A stretch of 64,000 nucleotides of DNA from Steromphala cineraria (GCA_916613615.1 OU744730.1:5239582-5303581); one strand, 5' to 3'. Shown: positions 24,156 through 35,339, counted from the stretch's first letter. Notes: generated by a model from the sequence alone, not told the origin. Program-made: numbers and translations.

Positions 24156-27100
24156 ATGCCAGGAAAACTGAAAATAATTTGCTCAAATTCTCAGGGTCTT
24201 AATAATTACAAGAAAAGAATAGACGTATTCGAAAACTTAAAAAAGAAAAAAGGAGATATTTACTGTATTCAAGACACACATTTTACTAAGGATTTAGAAC
24301 AAAAAATCAAACTTGAATGGGGTTCATCAGAAGCACGTTTCAGTTCTTTTACTAGTCAATCAAGAGGGGTTGCCATTTTATTTAGGGATAGTTTCGATTT
24401 TGATATCTTGGAAGAAATTAATGACATCGAAGATGGAAACTACCTTGTACTGAAAGTGAAAATAGATAATGAGATAATAAGTTTATCATGTATTTATGGA
24501 CCCAATACAGATACTCCGGGTTTCTATGAGAACTTGAAGAACATTATTGAACGTCTAGAAACAGAAAGAAACATCATTTGTGGAGATGTTAACTTAGTTC
24601 ATGATCAACAAAAAGATACTTTTAACTACAAGCATATCAATAATCCCAATTCGAAGCAAACAGTTCATGAAATAATGGAAGACCTTAATCTATATGATCC
24701 ATGGAGAGAAGCAAATATTGATTTGAAACGATACACATGGAGAAAACCAAAACCCCTTAAACAGGCACGTTTAGATTTTTTCCTAACAAGTAGAAATTTA
24801 GAAAAGTCAATTAAATCAACAACTATAAATACTAGCTACAGATCTGATCACTCCATCATTTCACTAGAAATTGAATTCACTAAATTAGAAAGGGGCCGAG
24901 GCTTTTGGAAATTCAACAACAGCCTGTTACATGATAAAATATATGTATCCGAGGTTAAGAAGATAATTGATGAGACGGTTGAACAATATCATACTAGAAA
25001 TAGTAATGGTGAAAAAGAATGTAAAATAAGTGAACATTTATTTTTTGAAACTTTGTTATGCAATATTAGAGGCTTTTCAATAAAATATTCCTCAACAAAG
25101 AAAAGGGAAAGGGAAAAAGAGGAAAAGGAAATTGAGGAAATACTAGAAGATTTAGAGAACGAAATTGACACATGCCTTGAAGATAAGACAGACCTGTTAT
25201 TAAAAATAGACGAAATGAAAAACAGAAAATTTGAATTGAATAAGATTAAAACAGACGGGATTATACTAAGATCAAAAGCAACCTGCGTTGAAAAGGGAGA
25301 GAAGCCAACGAAATATTTTCTATCTTTGGAAAAACAAAGATTTCTTGATAAAGCCATCACTAAATTAAACAATGGGGAAAATTTGATAACTGATACAAAT
25401 GAAATAATTCAACATGTGAAGGGATACTACAATAACCTCTATACAAGTAGAGAAGTTAGGGATGCAAATCTTGAACAATTATTTGAAAATAAGAATATTC
25501 CTAAACTAACAGCAGAGGAATCAGATAGCCTAGAAGGGGAACTTAAATATCAAGAGGTTTTAGACGCCCTGAAGAACATGAAAAACGAAAAAAGTCCTGG
25601 TCCATCCGGATTCACAACTGAATTCTATAAGTTTTTTTGGAAAGATATACATTCATTTTTAATCAATTCACTGAATGCTTCTCTGCGCAAAGGTGAATTG
25701 TCAGTTAGTCAGAAACAAGGCTTAATCACATGTATACCAAAAAAGGCAAAGTCAAAAGAATTTATTAAAAACTATCGACCGATATCCTTACTTAATACCG
25801 CATATAAGATCGGATCAGCAGCAATAGCTGGACGAATTAAAAATGTTTTACCAAAAATTATTAATGAAGACCAAAAAGGTTTTATGAAAGGAAGATATAT
25901 AGGAGAATGTACTAGACTAGTACAGGATATTATGGAATATACAGACTATATGGACATACCAGGCATTCTTATACTAATAGACTTCGAGAAAGCGTTCGAC
26001 TCAGTAGAATGGAAGTTTATTGACAGCTGTTTAGACTTTTTCAATTTTGGACCATCTTTAAAACAATGGATTAAACCATTTTATTCAGACATTTCCTCAA
26101 GCGTTTTAATAAACGGATTCGCCTCAGACTTTTTTAAAATAACAAGAGGATGTAGACAAGGTGACCCTTTATCACCATACATTTTTTTAATTTGTGCTGA
26201 AATACTTGCACATATGTTACGAACAAATGAAAATATTAATGGTATTAAAATGCTTGGGCTTGAATATCTCCTGACTCAATTTGCTGACGATACAACTATA
26301 ATTCTTGATGGAAGTGAAAAATGTTTTAAGGCAACCATAGAAACACTTGATAAATATGCTTCTTTCTCCGGGCTGAAAATGAACATTGAAAAGACAAAAG
26401 TAATATGGATTGGATCTAAAAAATACTCATCAACAACATATTGTGACTCATTGGGCATGGATTGGACACAACGTCCGTTCACACTTCTTGGTATACAATT
26501 TCAACATAATGTGGCAGAAATGGTCGAACGAAATTACAAAGATAAGCTAAAGAAAATTGACAGTCAAATCTCTCTTTGGTCTCGAAGAAATCTCACACCT
26601 ATTGGTAGAATAACAGTTTTAAAAAGTCTTATTTTGCCAACATTAAATCATCTTTTTACATCTATTCCTAACCCAACAGTCGATATGATAAGTAAATTAC
26701 AGCAAAAATGTTTCTCATTTGTTTGGAGAGGTAAACCAGATAAAGTGAAAAGAAATTTGATTGTGCAAGATTATGAACATGGGGGACTTAAAGTACCTTT
26801 GGTATTAGAAACTATAATATCTCAGATAAAATCTTGGATCCGAAGATTGTACACTAAGGATACCAAGTTGAAAAATCTCACAACCTTTTTCCTGCCATAT
26901 TCGGTTTTAGATCCTATAGAAATGGGAACGAACTATCTCAGAACATATATTATACCAAACATAAGAAATGCTTTTTGGAAAGATGTGTACGAAGCATGGG
27001 CCACATTGCAAAGTAAAAGACCTCCAAATGATATCCAAACTGAATACCTATGGGCAAATGACAATATCCTGATTGACAAAAATACTGTTCTGTTTAAACA

Positions 27101-27944
27101 CTACGCCAAAGCAAATATCAAATATATAAATGACTTTTTGAAAACGGATGGTTCTTTCCTAAATTTTGATGAATTTCAAACGATATACAACATAAAAACA
27201 AACTTTTTGGAATTTATAGGTTTGATACATTCTATAAAGAACTTCATCCGAAAACATAATTTGAATATTGCCAAGAAACTTGATGCGCCTTTCATTCCTG
27301 ATAATCTAAAAATACTGTTCAAGACAACAAAAGGATGTAAAGAATTCTATATAAATCTGATAAAATTGAATTTGCAAACTAATCAAGTCAATAGTGAAAG
27401 AAAATGGGAAATTGACATTGCGTCAAATATCACTAAAGAAGAATGGAAAATATATAACTATATTCCTTTTAGAAGCACAGTCAGTCATAAATTAAGATGG
27501 TTTCAGTATCGCATAATTCATAGAATATTAACAACAAACAAAAGTGCTTTCATTTGTCAATTACAGAATTCCCCATTATGTACATTTTGTAATAGTTCAA
27601 ATGAAACTATCAAACATCTTTTATTTGATTGTATACATGCAAAACGTCTGTGGCATGATTTATTGGAATGGATGGAGTATAAAACGGACATAAGTTTACA
27701 TCCTAGCATAACACATATCATGTTTGGCTACAAAGAAAAACGAAACGATGTTATAAATTTGATTTTTATTGTTACCAAACACTATATTTATACATGCAAG
27801 TGTCAGAATAAAAAGCCTCACATAAATGGCCTTAAATCTATCCTTCAAGACACGTATAATGTTAGTAAACAAATGCTTTATACTGAATGTAGATATGAAA
27901 AATTCATATCATTCTGGTCTTCATGCCACAGTCTTTTTTCATAA
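24156..27944 (+). CDS. LINE ORF2: APE endonuclease and reverse transcriptase
   Basis: 1,262 codons without a break. Role: nicks target DNA and copies the element RNA by target-primed reverse transcription. Residues 1-240 are the APE-like endonuclease: 'SNSQGLNN' (Asn11), 'IQDTH' (Asp40 where the family normally has Glu), 'IYGPN' (Tyr114), 'GDVNLV' (Asp144, Asn146), 'ARLDFFLTS' (Asp207) and 'SDHSII' (Asp231, His232). The reverse transcriptase spans about residues 470-830: 'KSPGPSGFTTEFY', 'NYRPISLLNTAYK', 'IDFEKAFDSVEW' (catalytic Asp609), 'TRGCRQGDPLSPYIF' and 'QFADDT' (Asp711, Asp712). Near the C-terminus a CCHC knuckle has Cys1142, Cys1145, His1154 and Cys1159. The ATG is the first in frame ahead of the endonuclease motif. 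All expected domains are present, so the element could be recently active; activity is not shown. Confidence 0.95.
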   Translation: MPGKLKIICSNSQGLNNYKKRIDVFENLKKKKGDIYCIQDTHFTKDLEQKIKLEWGSSEARFSSFTSQSRGVAILFRDSFDFDILEEINDIEDGNYLVLKVKIDNEIISLSCIYGPNTDTPGFYENLKNIIERLETERNIICGDVNLVHDQQKDTFNYKHINNPNSKQTVHEIMEDLNLYDPWREANIDLKRYTWRKPKPLKQARLDFFLTSRNLEKSIKSTTINTSYRSDHSIISLEIEFTKLERGRGFWKFNNSLLHDKIYVSEVKKIIDETVEQYHTRNSNGEKECKISEHLFFETLLCNIRGFSIKYSSTKKREREKEEKEIEEILEDLENEIDTCLEDKTDLLLKIDEMKNRKFELNKIKTDGIILRSKATCVEKGEKPTKYFLSLEKQRFLDKAITKLNNGENLITDTNEIIQHVKGYYNNLYTSREVRDANLEQLFENKNIPKLTAEESDSLEGELKYQEVLDALKNMKNEKSPGPSGFTTEFYKFFWKDIHSFLINSLNASLRKGELSVSQKQGLITCIPKKAKSKEFIKNYRPISLLNTAYKIGSAAIAGRIKNVLPKIINEDQKGFMKGRYIGECTRLVQDIMEYTDYMDIPGILILIDFEKAFDSVEWKFIDSCLDFFNFGPSLKQWIKPFYSDISSSVLINGFASDFFKITRGCRQGDPLSPYIFLICAEILAHMLRTNENINGIKMLGLEYLLTQFADDTTIILDGSEKCFKATIETLDKYASFSGLKMNIEKTKVIWIGSKKYSSTTYCDSLGMDWTQRPFTLLGIQFQHNVAEMVERNYKDKLKKIDSQISLWSRRNLTPIGRITVLKSLILPTLNHLFTSIPNPTVDMISKLQQKCFSFVWRGKPDKVKRNLIVQDYEHGGLKVPLVLETIISQIKSWIRRLYTKDTKLKNLTTFFLPYSVLDPIEMGTNYLRTYIIPNIRNAFWKDVYEAWATLQSKRPPNDIQTEYLWANDNILIDKNTVLFKHYAKANIKYINDFLKTDGSFLNFDEFQTIYNIKTNFLEFIGLIHSIKNFIRKHNLNIAKKLDAPFIPDNLKILFKTTKGCKEFYINLIKLNLQTNQVNSERKWEIDIASNITKEEWKIYNYIPFRSTVSHKLRWFQYRIIHRILTTNKSAFICQLQNSPLCTFCNSSNETIKHLLFDCIHAKRLWHDLLEWMEYKTDISLHPSITHIMFGYKEKRNDVINLIFIVTKHYIYTCKCQNKKPHINGLKSILQDTYNVSKQMLYTECRYEKFISFWSSCHSLFS

Positions 27945-28131
27945 ATTACCTTTCATTATTTTGTTATATCTGTATGAAAATGTATATTGTGTTACCCAAT
28001 CATAATCCGAAGCATATAGCTTCCCGAAAGAATATGTAAACCATGTTAATATGCCATGTTCAATCTTACAAAACTGATGTACAACATTAATTTAATATGC
28101 TGTATAGATATGTATGGTACCCAAAAAAAGA

Positions 28132-28153
28132 AATAAAGTGAAAAAAATAAAAA
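28132..28153 (+). terminator. LINE polyadenylation signal and A-rich tail
   Basis: AATAAA at 28,132-28,137 is followed within a few bases by an A-rich tract, about 190 bp after the ORF2 stop. Confidence 0.75.
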
Positions 28154-28247
28154 ACTTAAAATACAGTAAATTTTACTTCCGCAGTTAACAAAAATATCGA
28201 CTGTTAAACCAAAATGTCATTTTTTAGATATCTATTTACCTAAAATA

Positions 28248-28421
28248 CAGTAGAACAAGGATATAGTGAACTCCGATATAGCGAACAATCGGATAGAGCG
28301 AACCAATTTTCAAGTCCCGTCCCTATATAATATCATTTAAATTATATGTGTAAATCGAACACCGGATAAAGCAAACTAAATTCTTTGGTCCCTTGGAGTT
28401 CGTTATATCCGAGTTCTACTG
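28248..28421. mobile_element. Pogo/Tigger-type MITE, 174 bp
   Basis: Terminal inverted repeats of about 28 bp start with 'cagtagaac' and end with 'gttctactg', with inner 'ggatatagtgaactcc' opposite 'ggagttcgttatatcc'. TA flanks both ends (28,246-28,247 and 28,422-28,423). Block X has the matching unoccupied TA site near 15,391 ('cctcaatattttg'). Pogo-family Tc1/mariner elements have CAGTAG-type ends and TA duplications. The interior is non-coding, so it is a non-autonomous copy. Confidence 0.85.
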
Positions 28422-28896
28422 TAGTATTGTTGAAAGAAGCTTATGAAATATTTCATATCACAATGGAATTATTCGTTACACAAATAGCTGTAAAGAATGT
28501 TTGGAAATTGATAACGAATCTCGTTCTTACAATGTACAGGTGTATCTGTTGGAAAATCATACAGTCAGGTTATTCCCGGAAAATGCTGCGATTGATATAC
28601 ATGATGGAACAAGTGGAAAATGAGATTACTTACAATCCAAATGTGCTAATTTAAGCAATAATGTGTTTGCTCAACATAATAGGTTCAGGTTTAGAAGAGA
28701 TTTTTGCAGCTGATAAGTTTAGATCAATTCGAAGCCATTCGCTGCCATATTGGTTGACCACTGTGGTAGTTAATTAAAACATTATCCTATCCGTCATTGT
28801 GGATTTACGGAAGCTTCCATCTCAGTTCCTATAATGTTGAGCTCTTGGAATATGATGAAAGAATTCTTTAAGCCTGTTTCTTTTGTCTGAAAGAGA

Positions 28897-29190
28897 AAGA
28901 ATACAATACTTGCAAAACGGATTCCCCCCTAAAGTTTAAAAGGGATCATTAAAACTCAATGACATATCAAACTGAAGACACCGAAGTGTAAGGTAGCTAC
29001 GTTTTCAATTGTCCTATCTGTGCACATGTTCCTTCATGTTGTTAAAGAATACAATCCTTGCGAAACGGATTCCCCCCTAAAGATTAAAAGGGACCATTAA
29101 CTGTCACAAACTGAAGACACTGAAGTGTAATGCTATCTGCGTTATCAGGTGTCCTATCTGTGCTCATGTTCCTTCATGTTTGATATAATG
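28897..29190 (+). repeat. Local tandem duplication, period about 148 bp
   Basis: Two units with 'acaata/tccttgc', 'aaacggattcccccctaaag', 'gaagacac' and 'tgttccttcatgtt'. Block X has a single unit (about 16,745-16,895), so the duplication arose in block Y after the split. Confidence 0.8.
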
Positions 29191-29660
29191 CACATCATTA
29201 AAATGCATACTGTCGTCCTGCCATCAAGAACCAAGCAAGAATATTAAATGAAGTCACATATGATCATACAATAGGCAATTGATGATCTGATAGTACAATA
29301 CAAGGTTTGTTTCACATACCCATAAACTCAACAAGTCTATGTATCAAATGAATTTCCTTCTCTCTTCTTGAGTCGTTGTCGTGTACTATTCTTTGAATCT
29401 TATCTGCACAAACCATACGAAAATCAATAACAATGACCTAAGATTAACAGCATCAAACAGAAGAAAAGCGATTGGCTTCTTTCTTCACACTGCATTGTGA
29501 TTAGATGAAAATCTCTCTACTCTTCTGATGAAATGAGTTTTGGGAGAAACTATCGGATGATTGCGTCTCCACAAACACCTTAATGGCCATAAAGGAAACA
29601 GAACAACATTGCTCAGAAGTATGTGAATGTTTATCAGTGATGTACTATATATTACATGAC

Positions 29661-30320
29661 AAAATTAAGCGAAGCGTTTGATGCATTTAAAGGTCTTCTT
29701 TAAAAAAAACGCTTTCAAATGGGATTTATGTCGACAACATTGTCATTTGTAATTTGCAAGATTGCAGAATTTGAGGTATGTTGATTATTTATGAGAAAGT
29801 ACTTTTGATTCTAGTTGATGTCATATCTCAACAAGTTTTATTACGTTATCCAAAACTAATCAATCAATTAAAAACATGTAAATGGTCAATCAAATATGTT
29901 TCTTATGAATTGAATGTTACTCGTAATCATATGATTAAATGCAGGGTGCAAAGGATACATTATGCAATGTATACTATATAGTCTAGTTACATATTACACT
30001 TATGTGATCTCTCCAAAACTTTATTTTGATATATGTGGTTTTAACGATATTTGTTTTTAAGCTGTGGGATCACTTGCCAACTGTGATGATAATTTCGTCA
30101 TTGTAAGCATGTAGTGAAAATATCAGAAAAAAGCTTGACAAACAAACAAACAAACGGGTTAACAAAATGCAAGGACAGTAATCAGAAAATAATCTCAGTT
30201 ACTAAAAGATAGACCTCTCCATTTCAAGTTTGTGATAATCTCAACCAAAAAACTAATTTGGCATGGCTAAAAAGATAGCTCGGGTCATATTTGTATAATC
30301 CGGTTTTCTTGTATTTCAAT
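29661..30320. other. Spacer with short (AAAC)n run
   Basis: A short 'acaa' microsatellite lies at about 30,138-30,155. A 67-codon frame (29,778-29,981) has no recognised features. Confidence 0.4.
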
Positions 30321-30494
30321 TAAGAAATGAATTTCACAATAAAGTTGTCCACACGGTTATAACCTGTTTGAAACTTGTAATATAAACTTGTATAATTGGC
30401 GAGCTTGCCGAGCCAATTATGCTAAAGTTTATATTACGAGTTTCAAACAGGTTATAACCGTGTGAACAACTATATTATGAAATTCATTTCTTAT
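30321..30494. mobile_element. Foldback element: 80-bp inverted arms, 11-bp loop
   Basis: Left arm 30,321-30,400 and right arm 30,412-30,494 are nearly perfect reverse complements ('taagaaatgaattt', 'cacggttataacctgtttga', 'ataattggc' and their complements). The loop is 'gagcttgccga'. Transcripts would fold into one long hairpin. No target duplication is obvious. The structure fits a MITE or foldback element. Confidence 0.8.
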
Positions 30495-31930
30495 AAATTC
30501 CCACTTTGTATTTAAAGCCAGAAGTTGTTTTTATAACATTCGAAATGCGATTCTGTAGTAACTTCTAAGCCGCTTGTCGCACTGACCTAGATATCAGTTA
30601 GACCAAGGCGGGTCTCTACCGGGTTCAAGCGCATGCAAAAATAGTTCATAACAAAAACGGAAAAGATGCACTTTTTTATTCCACAAATAATCCTTTATGG
30701 GTATCATGTTAATAACAATAAAATGTTTTAGGAAAAAAACTAAAAAATATGTAAAGTTTGATTTGAATATTCCAAATTTAACAATTTGCACTCGCGTATT
30801 GATACTGTCCTGTATCGAGTGTAGAGTATCAGCTCTAAAAGCGCGACATGCTTGGGAAAGTTGGGTTGTTTGTTTGACAATGAATGTAAACATAAAGTTA
30901 TTTAAAGACCCTCTAGAAATAATGCCAATTGCAGGCCCGCCGATGTTGACAATGACGAGTATATGTTTTCAAACATGGCAACATCGTTTTGATCATCGGG
31001 GGCCTCGAAACTGTCTATGAAGGCAGAGAGCGCGCCACGACACTATTTGTTGTGCATGGAATGGGGTGCCTTGAAACTGTGATGTCGCAAGTCAGGTCAT
31101 TCAGAATGGAGCTTGAACTCATGCTTTTGAAATGATGTACTTTACATTGCTTAACTTTGCCCACTATCTTAATTTCTGTGACCGGAGGTGAACATGAACA
31201 ACTTTATTTATCTACAACTTAATGTTTATTCTTCAAACATCAAAAACAGATTATTAGGGCGAGTGTTGCTAATAAACAGAAAAATAATATTTGCAAAAAG
31301 TGAGTTTCAGTGATGACCATCAAGACTGGGGTCAGGTTGGAATGTGGTTGTAAGATCAGGGGAATCCCCGAGAAATGTAGTTCCGGCACAATATCGTATA
31401 AACTTCATTTACTGAAAGTTATTTTGTATAACCTGCGATTTAGGGTTCATTGAAATGTATACCGATCACATGGCCTTGTAAGATCCAATCAGAATCAAGC
31501 ATATCATTTACATTTCAAAGTCTGAATTTATTTTAAAATATTCGTAGTAAGATAAAAACCAGCAATTTATATTGCTTAAGTGCAGAAGAACAAAAATGGA
31601 TCTAAAGTTGCTGATGACTTATAAAGGATTTTATACAGAAACATAAAAAATAGTTGGGTTTTGTTATGACTCGTGGTCACTTAAATGTCATACCAAATAT
31701 GTTTCGGTTATTTGTTAGGTATCACATATGACACATCTTAATGCAAACTGAATCTTAAATTATATTGTGAAATTTCAATAATCTACCTTTCATTTTCTTA
31801 ATGCTAGATAGCATTAGCATTTGTTAGAAAATGAACAAACTTTAGGTATGCAGCTGTATATTCTTTCATTTCAGGGAGTAACTTCGAATATGATTAAGAA
31901 TCAATCTGTGTATTAGTCAGGTCATCATAC
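30495..31930. other. Block Y specific sequence, unrecognised
   Basis: No counterpart in block X. It is somewhat less A+T-rich around 30,560-31,100, with overlapping 99- and 107-codon frames on opposite strands (30,594-30,893 and 30,697-31,020) and no recognised domains. Probably inserted repetitive DNA that also includes the foldback element. Confidence 0.4.
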
Positions 31931-31934
31931 CCTT

Positions 31935-32540
31935 GCTAGAGCTTGAAAAGAAATATAGCTAGAATAAATGGCTAATAAAATTAGAAACTTGCTTGCCAAA
32001 GCAATAGAGTGTTTGCACAACTAAGTGGTTTCGGTTTCTCAAACATGAATATTGCTAAGATGTGTTGATCACTTTCCGGTGCCATATTGGTTGATCAATC
32101 AGTCATTTACAAGTTAATTTGGCCATTATCCCATACTTCACAAAAGATTTGCCAAGGCTTCCCTCTCAATTTAAAGTGTCACTGTGAAGTTTTCTGAATA
32201 TGTTGATACTTTCGAAGGAATAACGAGTTCCTAAAGACAACGAGATGAAAAGAATATTACCAGGTCATCTTACCCCTGTGAATGTTTGAATAGAAACATA
32301 TTTGGAATATATTGCAAAGGAAATTTAGTTACAATTTAAACAAGGATAGTGTTTTTTCACAGTATAATGGGTTTCTGTTTCTCAAACAAAGATATGGCTG
32401 AGATGTGTTGATCACTCTAAAGCCCTCCGGTGCCATGTTGGTTGATCATATTCAAGTTTTTTGGACATTACCCGATACTCACAAAGGATTCGCCAAGGCT
32501 TTCCTCTCAGTTCATATATTCGAGATTTCAGCTATCGTAA
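31935..32540 (+). repeat. Module F start, two tandem diverged copies
   Basis: Units at about 31,935-32,210 and 32,270-32,535 both contain 'agatgtgttgatcact', 'ccggtgccat' with 'ttggttgatca', and 'gccaaggct'. They match 15,600-15,780 and 28,700-28,830. Confidence 0.75.
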
Positions 32541-33414
32541 AATAGTACAAGGATTCTGTACATTGATATTCACTGAGTATACACTGTAAGCATGACACAT
32601 TGAGACATACATTGCCGGGTGACATGTGTATACAGACTGGTTTGACCTACATTTGTTCGTTGATTCGTGAAAATCGTTTTTTATGCTAATTGACACAATC
32701 AATACTTTTCAACAACTGTTTAAATTCTGTTATCTATCCATTTGATTAGCATATAATGCTTTGCAATCAGGAATCATTACTTTTACGAAGACCAGATGTC
32801 CCTTATTTGTGTGTTGTGCATTTTTTCTTAAGGGCTGAAGTCACATATACATTGGACGGAATACATTTTCTATAGAGAAAAGGGAATAAATTTATGTATT
32901 CAATGCTTGCTAATGAGGTAGAAATTATGATTTCAGTAGCATTTGTAGTTTGAAACACAGTAAGTCGAACACCATATTACATAACATTGACACTGATCTC
33001 AAGAGTAGTTAAACAAACTTTTGATGAGCAGGTAAGGTTGATAAGCTATTCTGTTATCCATACATATGCTCAGCATATAAACATGCAATCAGCGATGTTG
33101 CATGAAAATGCACCCACTGATACAAAGACTTGATTTCCTTTATCTGTGTTTTTTCTTAAGAAGCAGAAGCCATATATGAATGTAACTCTATATATCATTT
33201 TGAAAGATAAAAAAGAGAATAAGTATCTATATTAATAATTATCTTTTTGGAACTTCAAACTAAGTTCAATTTGTACCTGAGGTTAAGTAGAATTATGACT
33301 TCAGTTGCCTTTGTAGGGAGGAAAGGAAGAAGACGTGACGTTTAAGATAATGAAATAATAAAGAACCTTGTTAATGCACACACTCTGGGTGATGGAAATT
33401 TGAGCTATTGATCT
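32541..33414. repeat. Diverged module F interior
   Basis: 'acatgtgtatacagactggt' and 'ttgacctacat' near 32,625 match 16,017-16,050 in block X. Beyond that similarity fades. Two local copies of a 'tatctgtgttttttcttaag' type segment (32,800 and 33,140) indicate further internal duplication. Confidence 0.45.
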
Positions 33415-34480
33415 CACAAAATAGTGCCAGGCTTTACTGGTCACTGACCAATGTTCTTATCATTATTCATTGGATTGCGTGCAAGAATGACAAGGCGTTT
33501 TGAGAGTATCTTGCCTCCCTACTTGATGTATGTCCTTAGTAGCTCGTAAATTAAATGTGATAGGTTTCAATCTCGTTTAAACGCATCAGGGAATTTCGAG
33601 CGATTATCTTGTCAATATGTTTGATGTGTGTTTTTGACCCGCTGTACGTTGTCAGTAGCTACTTTAGAGACGCTAGTGTCGTGATAAAATGAGGCAGAAT
33701 ATTTGTGTTATAAATGAAGATTTTAACATTAGTTCTTGTTGCAATGATGTTTTCTAATCTTTTTTCTTTGTCAAAAAGGTAGAATATCTCTTTCTACTAG
33801 AGATCATCAATACAGTATATACATGTAAGATGTGTATTGAAGTATATGAGTATAGATATTGCAACTGGTAATTTAAACAATTGAGTTAAGTTCATTTCAA
33901 TGTATTTTGTCTGCAACAACGGAAACTAGCATTTATGTGAAACATTTCGTATTTTAAACCAAAAGAACAAAGATATGAACAAACAGCACACTTTTCAATA
34001 CAAATAGCCAGATTTGACAGCCTGATTTCATGAAGCTTGTTAACCATCATCAGTTCAGGAGCATCACATTTTCAGACTGAAAAATAAAATTGAGTATTTG
34101 TCAATGTTTGAAATGGTGGTTATGGGTATTCTGGGGATATTCTTACATATTCCAAAATCAAAACATTCAAATGGCAACCACACTATAACAACACTAGGCA
34201 ACCACATTTCAATAAATAAAGTTTCATGCAGTTAATAATTTATAAAACAGATCCAAAATAAACCCCTTCGCATGAACATAAGCCATATTGGGGTTAATCT
34301 GCAACTAACTAATACAATATTGAAGATGTCAAAACACTGACGATGATACAAAGTGTTTGAAAAACGATGCTGACTGTGAGATGTGTCTGCAGAGAGGAAG
34401 GTGTTATGGTTGATGCTAAGAATCTGTGAAAACATCGAGTCTTCCTTGATCGGTTTAACTCTAATATATATAAACATGAA
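33415..34480. repeat. Module C, block Y copy with deletions
   Basis: Aligns to 18,300-18,920, then jumps to about 19,605 and, at about 34,470, to about 20,900 in block X. The CCAAT-containing conserved block is therefore missing. An 81-codon minus-strand frame (34,232-34,477) differs from its X and Z counterparts and is not supported as a gene. Confidence 0.75.
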
Positions 34481-35150
34481 TCAAACATCTATCAAAGTGT
34501 TCAGTGCATGCATGTCAGCAGTTAATTGTTTGTCTGTTATTCATTGAATCACATGTAGAATGTAACGTCTATAAAAACTTACTTGGATCATCATATGAAA
34601 AGACTTGTTGAAAATTAAATTTGTCTTGAGATATGTATTGCTATTAAATAACTACCTTCCAGTAACAAACATCTAATCTATTGTGTCATGCAATGTGAAA
34701 CGAACTTCGGTCTATGCATTTCCAATAGGCTAAGTCTCCCTCCATTGCTTGGTTATTTACCTAAACACATTCATTCAATATTTTCATCTATCTTCTTTCC
34801 TGTTATACACAGTAATTATCCTAAAGGTACTAACGTCACGAAACTGTCGATCTGGAACTAATGTGTCTGATACTCAGCTGACCAGAATAACATGCACTCA
34901 GACCCATTATTATTTTTGTAGAAGATTTACCCTGAGAAGACTGTGTCAACACTTGCAGAAGTAATCTGTGGCGTCTGGCGTGTTCTTATCATTGATAGGT
35001 GTATTACAAGACAACATTCCCAATATGGCAACAGAATCAGAATCCTGAACAGACATTGTAAAATATCTTGTTCAAGACAAATGTCACATTTTGCTCTCTT
35101 TAAAAACATCCGATAAAATGACTCCCACAAAGGCCTAGTAGTATGACCTG
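34480..35150 (+). repeat. Module D, block Y copy
   Basis: Matches 20,900-21,540 and 44,085-44,660, including 'taacgtcacgaaactgtcga' and 'actgtgtcaacacttgcaga'. It begins unit 1 of the tandem segmental duplication shared with block Z. Confidence 0.8.
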
Positions 35151-35339
35151 GATGGTAGATTGTTTAGAATGTAACTTCAGTCACTTAATTTCATTGGCTG
35201 AAACAAAACCAATCCATATGCAGCAGTGTTTGCATCCGTTGTAGTAGATTCGTGTATAAACTTTGCTGAAGACGGATGCTGTAATGCAAGAACACAAACA
35301 ATTGAGTTAACATTGTTACAAAAGATACATTATTTTGAT
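35151..35339. other. Spacer between modules D and E
   Basis: Holds the 'gacggatgctgtaatgcaag' segment also seen at about 21,663 and is otherwise unrecognised. Confidence 0.4.

Larger units (their letters stand above)
22407..28153 (+). mobile_element. L1/Tx1-type LINE, apparently full length
   Basis: A non-LTR retrotransposon of about 5.75 kb with two uninterrupted ORFs, a 3' end carrying AATAAA at 28,132-28,137 and an A-rich tail at 28,141-28,153. The 5' end is placed where similarity to the block X paralogue ends and a less A+T-rich leader ('ggacttccggttgcgc') begins. ORF1 has the coiled-coil plus RNA-binding layout and ORF2 the APE endonuclease plus reverse transcriptase layout of the L1 superfamily. 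The RT and C-terminal wording resembles Tx1-like elements of aquatic animals. I could not find a convincing target-site duplication: 'acttacataac' on the left and 'acttaaaatac' on the right are only roughly alike. Confidence 0.92.
28156..29660 (+). repeat. Block Y continuation and module F copy
   Basis: Resumes the alignment with block X after the LINE (from about 15,310) and continues through module F to about 29,660. It is interrupted by the MITE and shortened by about 0.9 kb relative to X. The 89-codon frame at 28,385-28,654 starts inside the MITE and is not conserved in X. Confidence 0.7.

Noticed and set aside
24989..25372. 127-codon minus-strand frame inside LINE ORF2
   Set aside because: It is the shadow of the plus-strand reverse-transcriptase ORF, rich in serine and phenylalanine as expected for the complement of Lys/Glu-rich coding sequence.
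22395..28170. Target-site duplication around the LINE
   Set aside because: 'acttacataac' and 'acttaaaatac' are too dissimilar and too A+T-rich to call.
30590..30640. Second tRNA-like B box ('gggttcaagc')
   Set aside because: No matching A box at the right distance and no cloverleaf; a short chance match.
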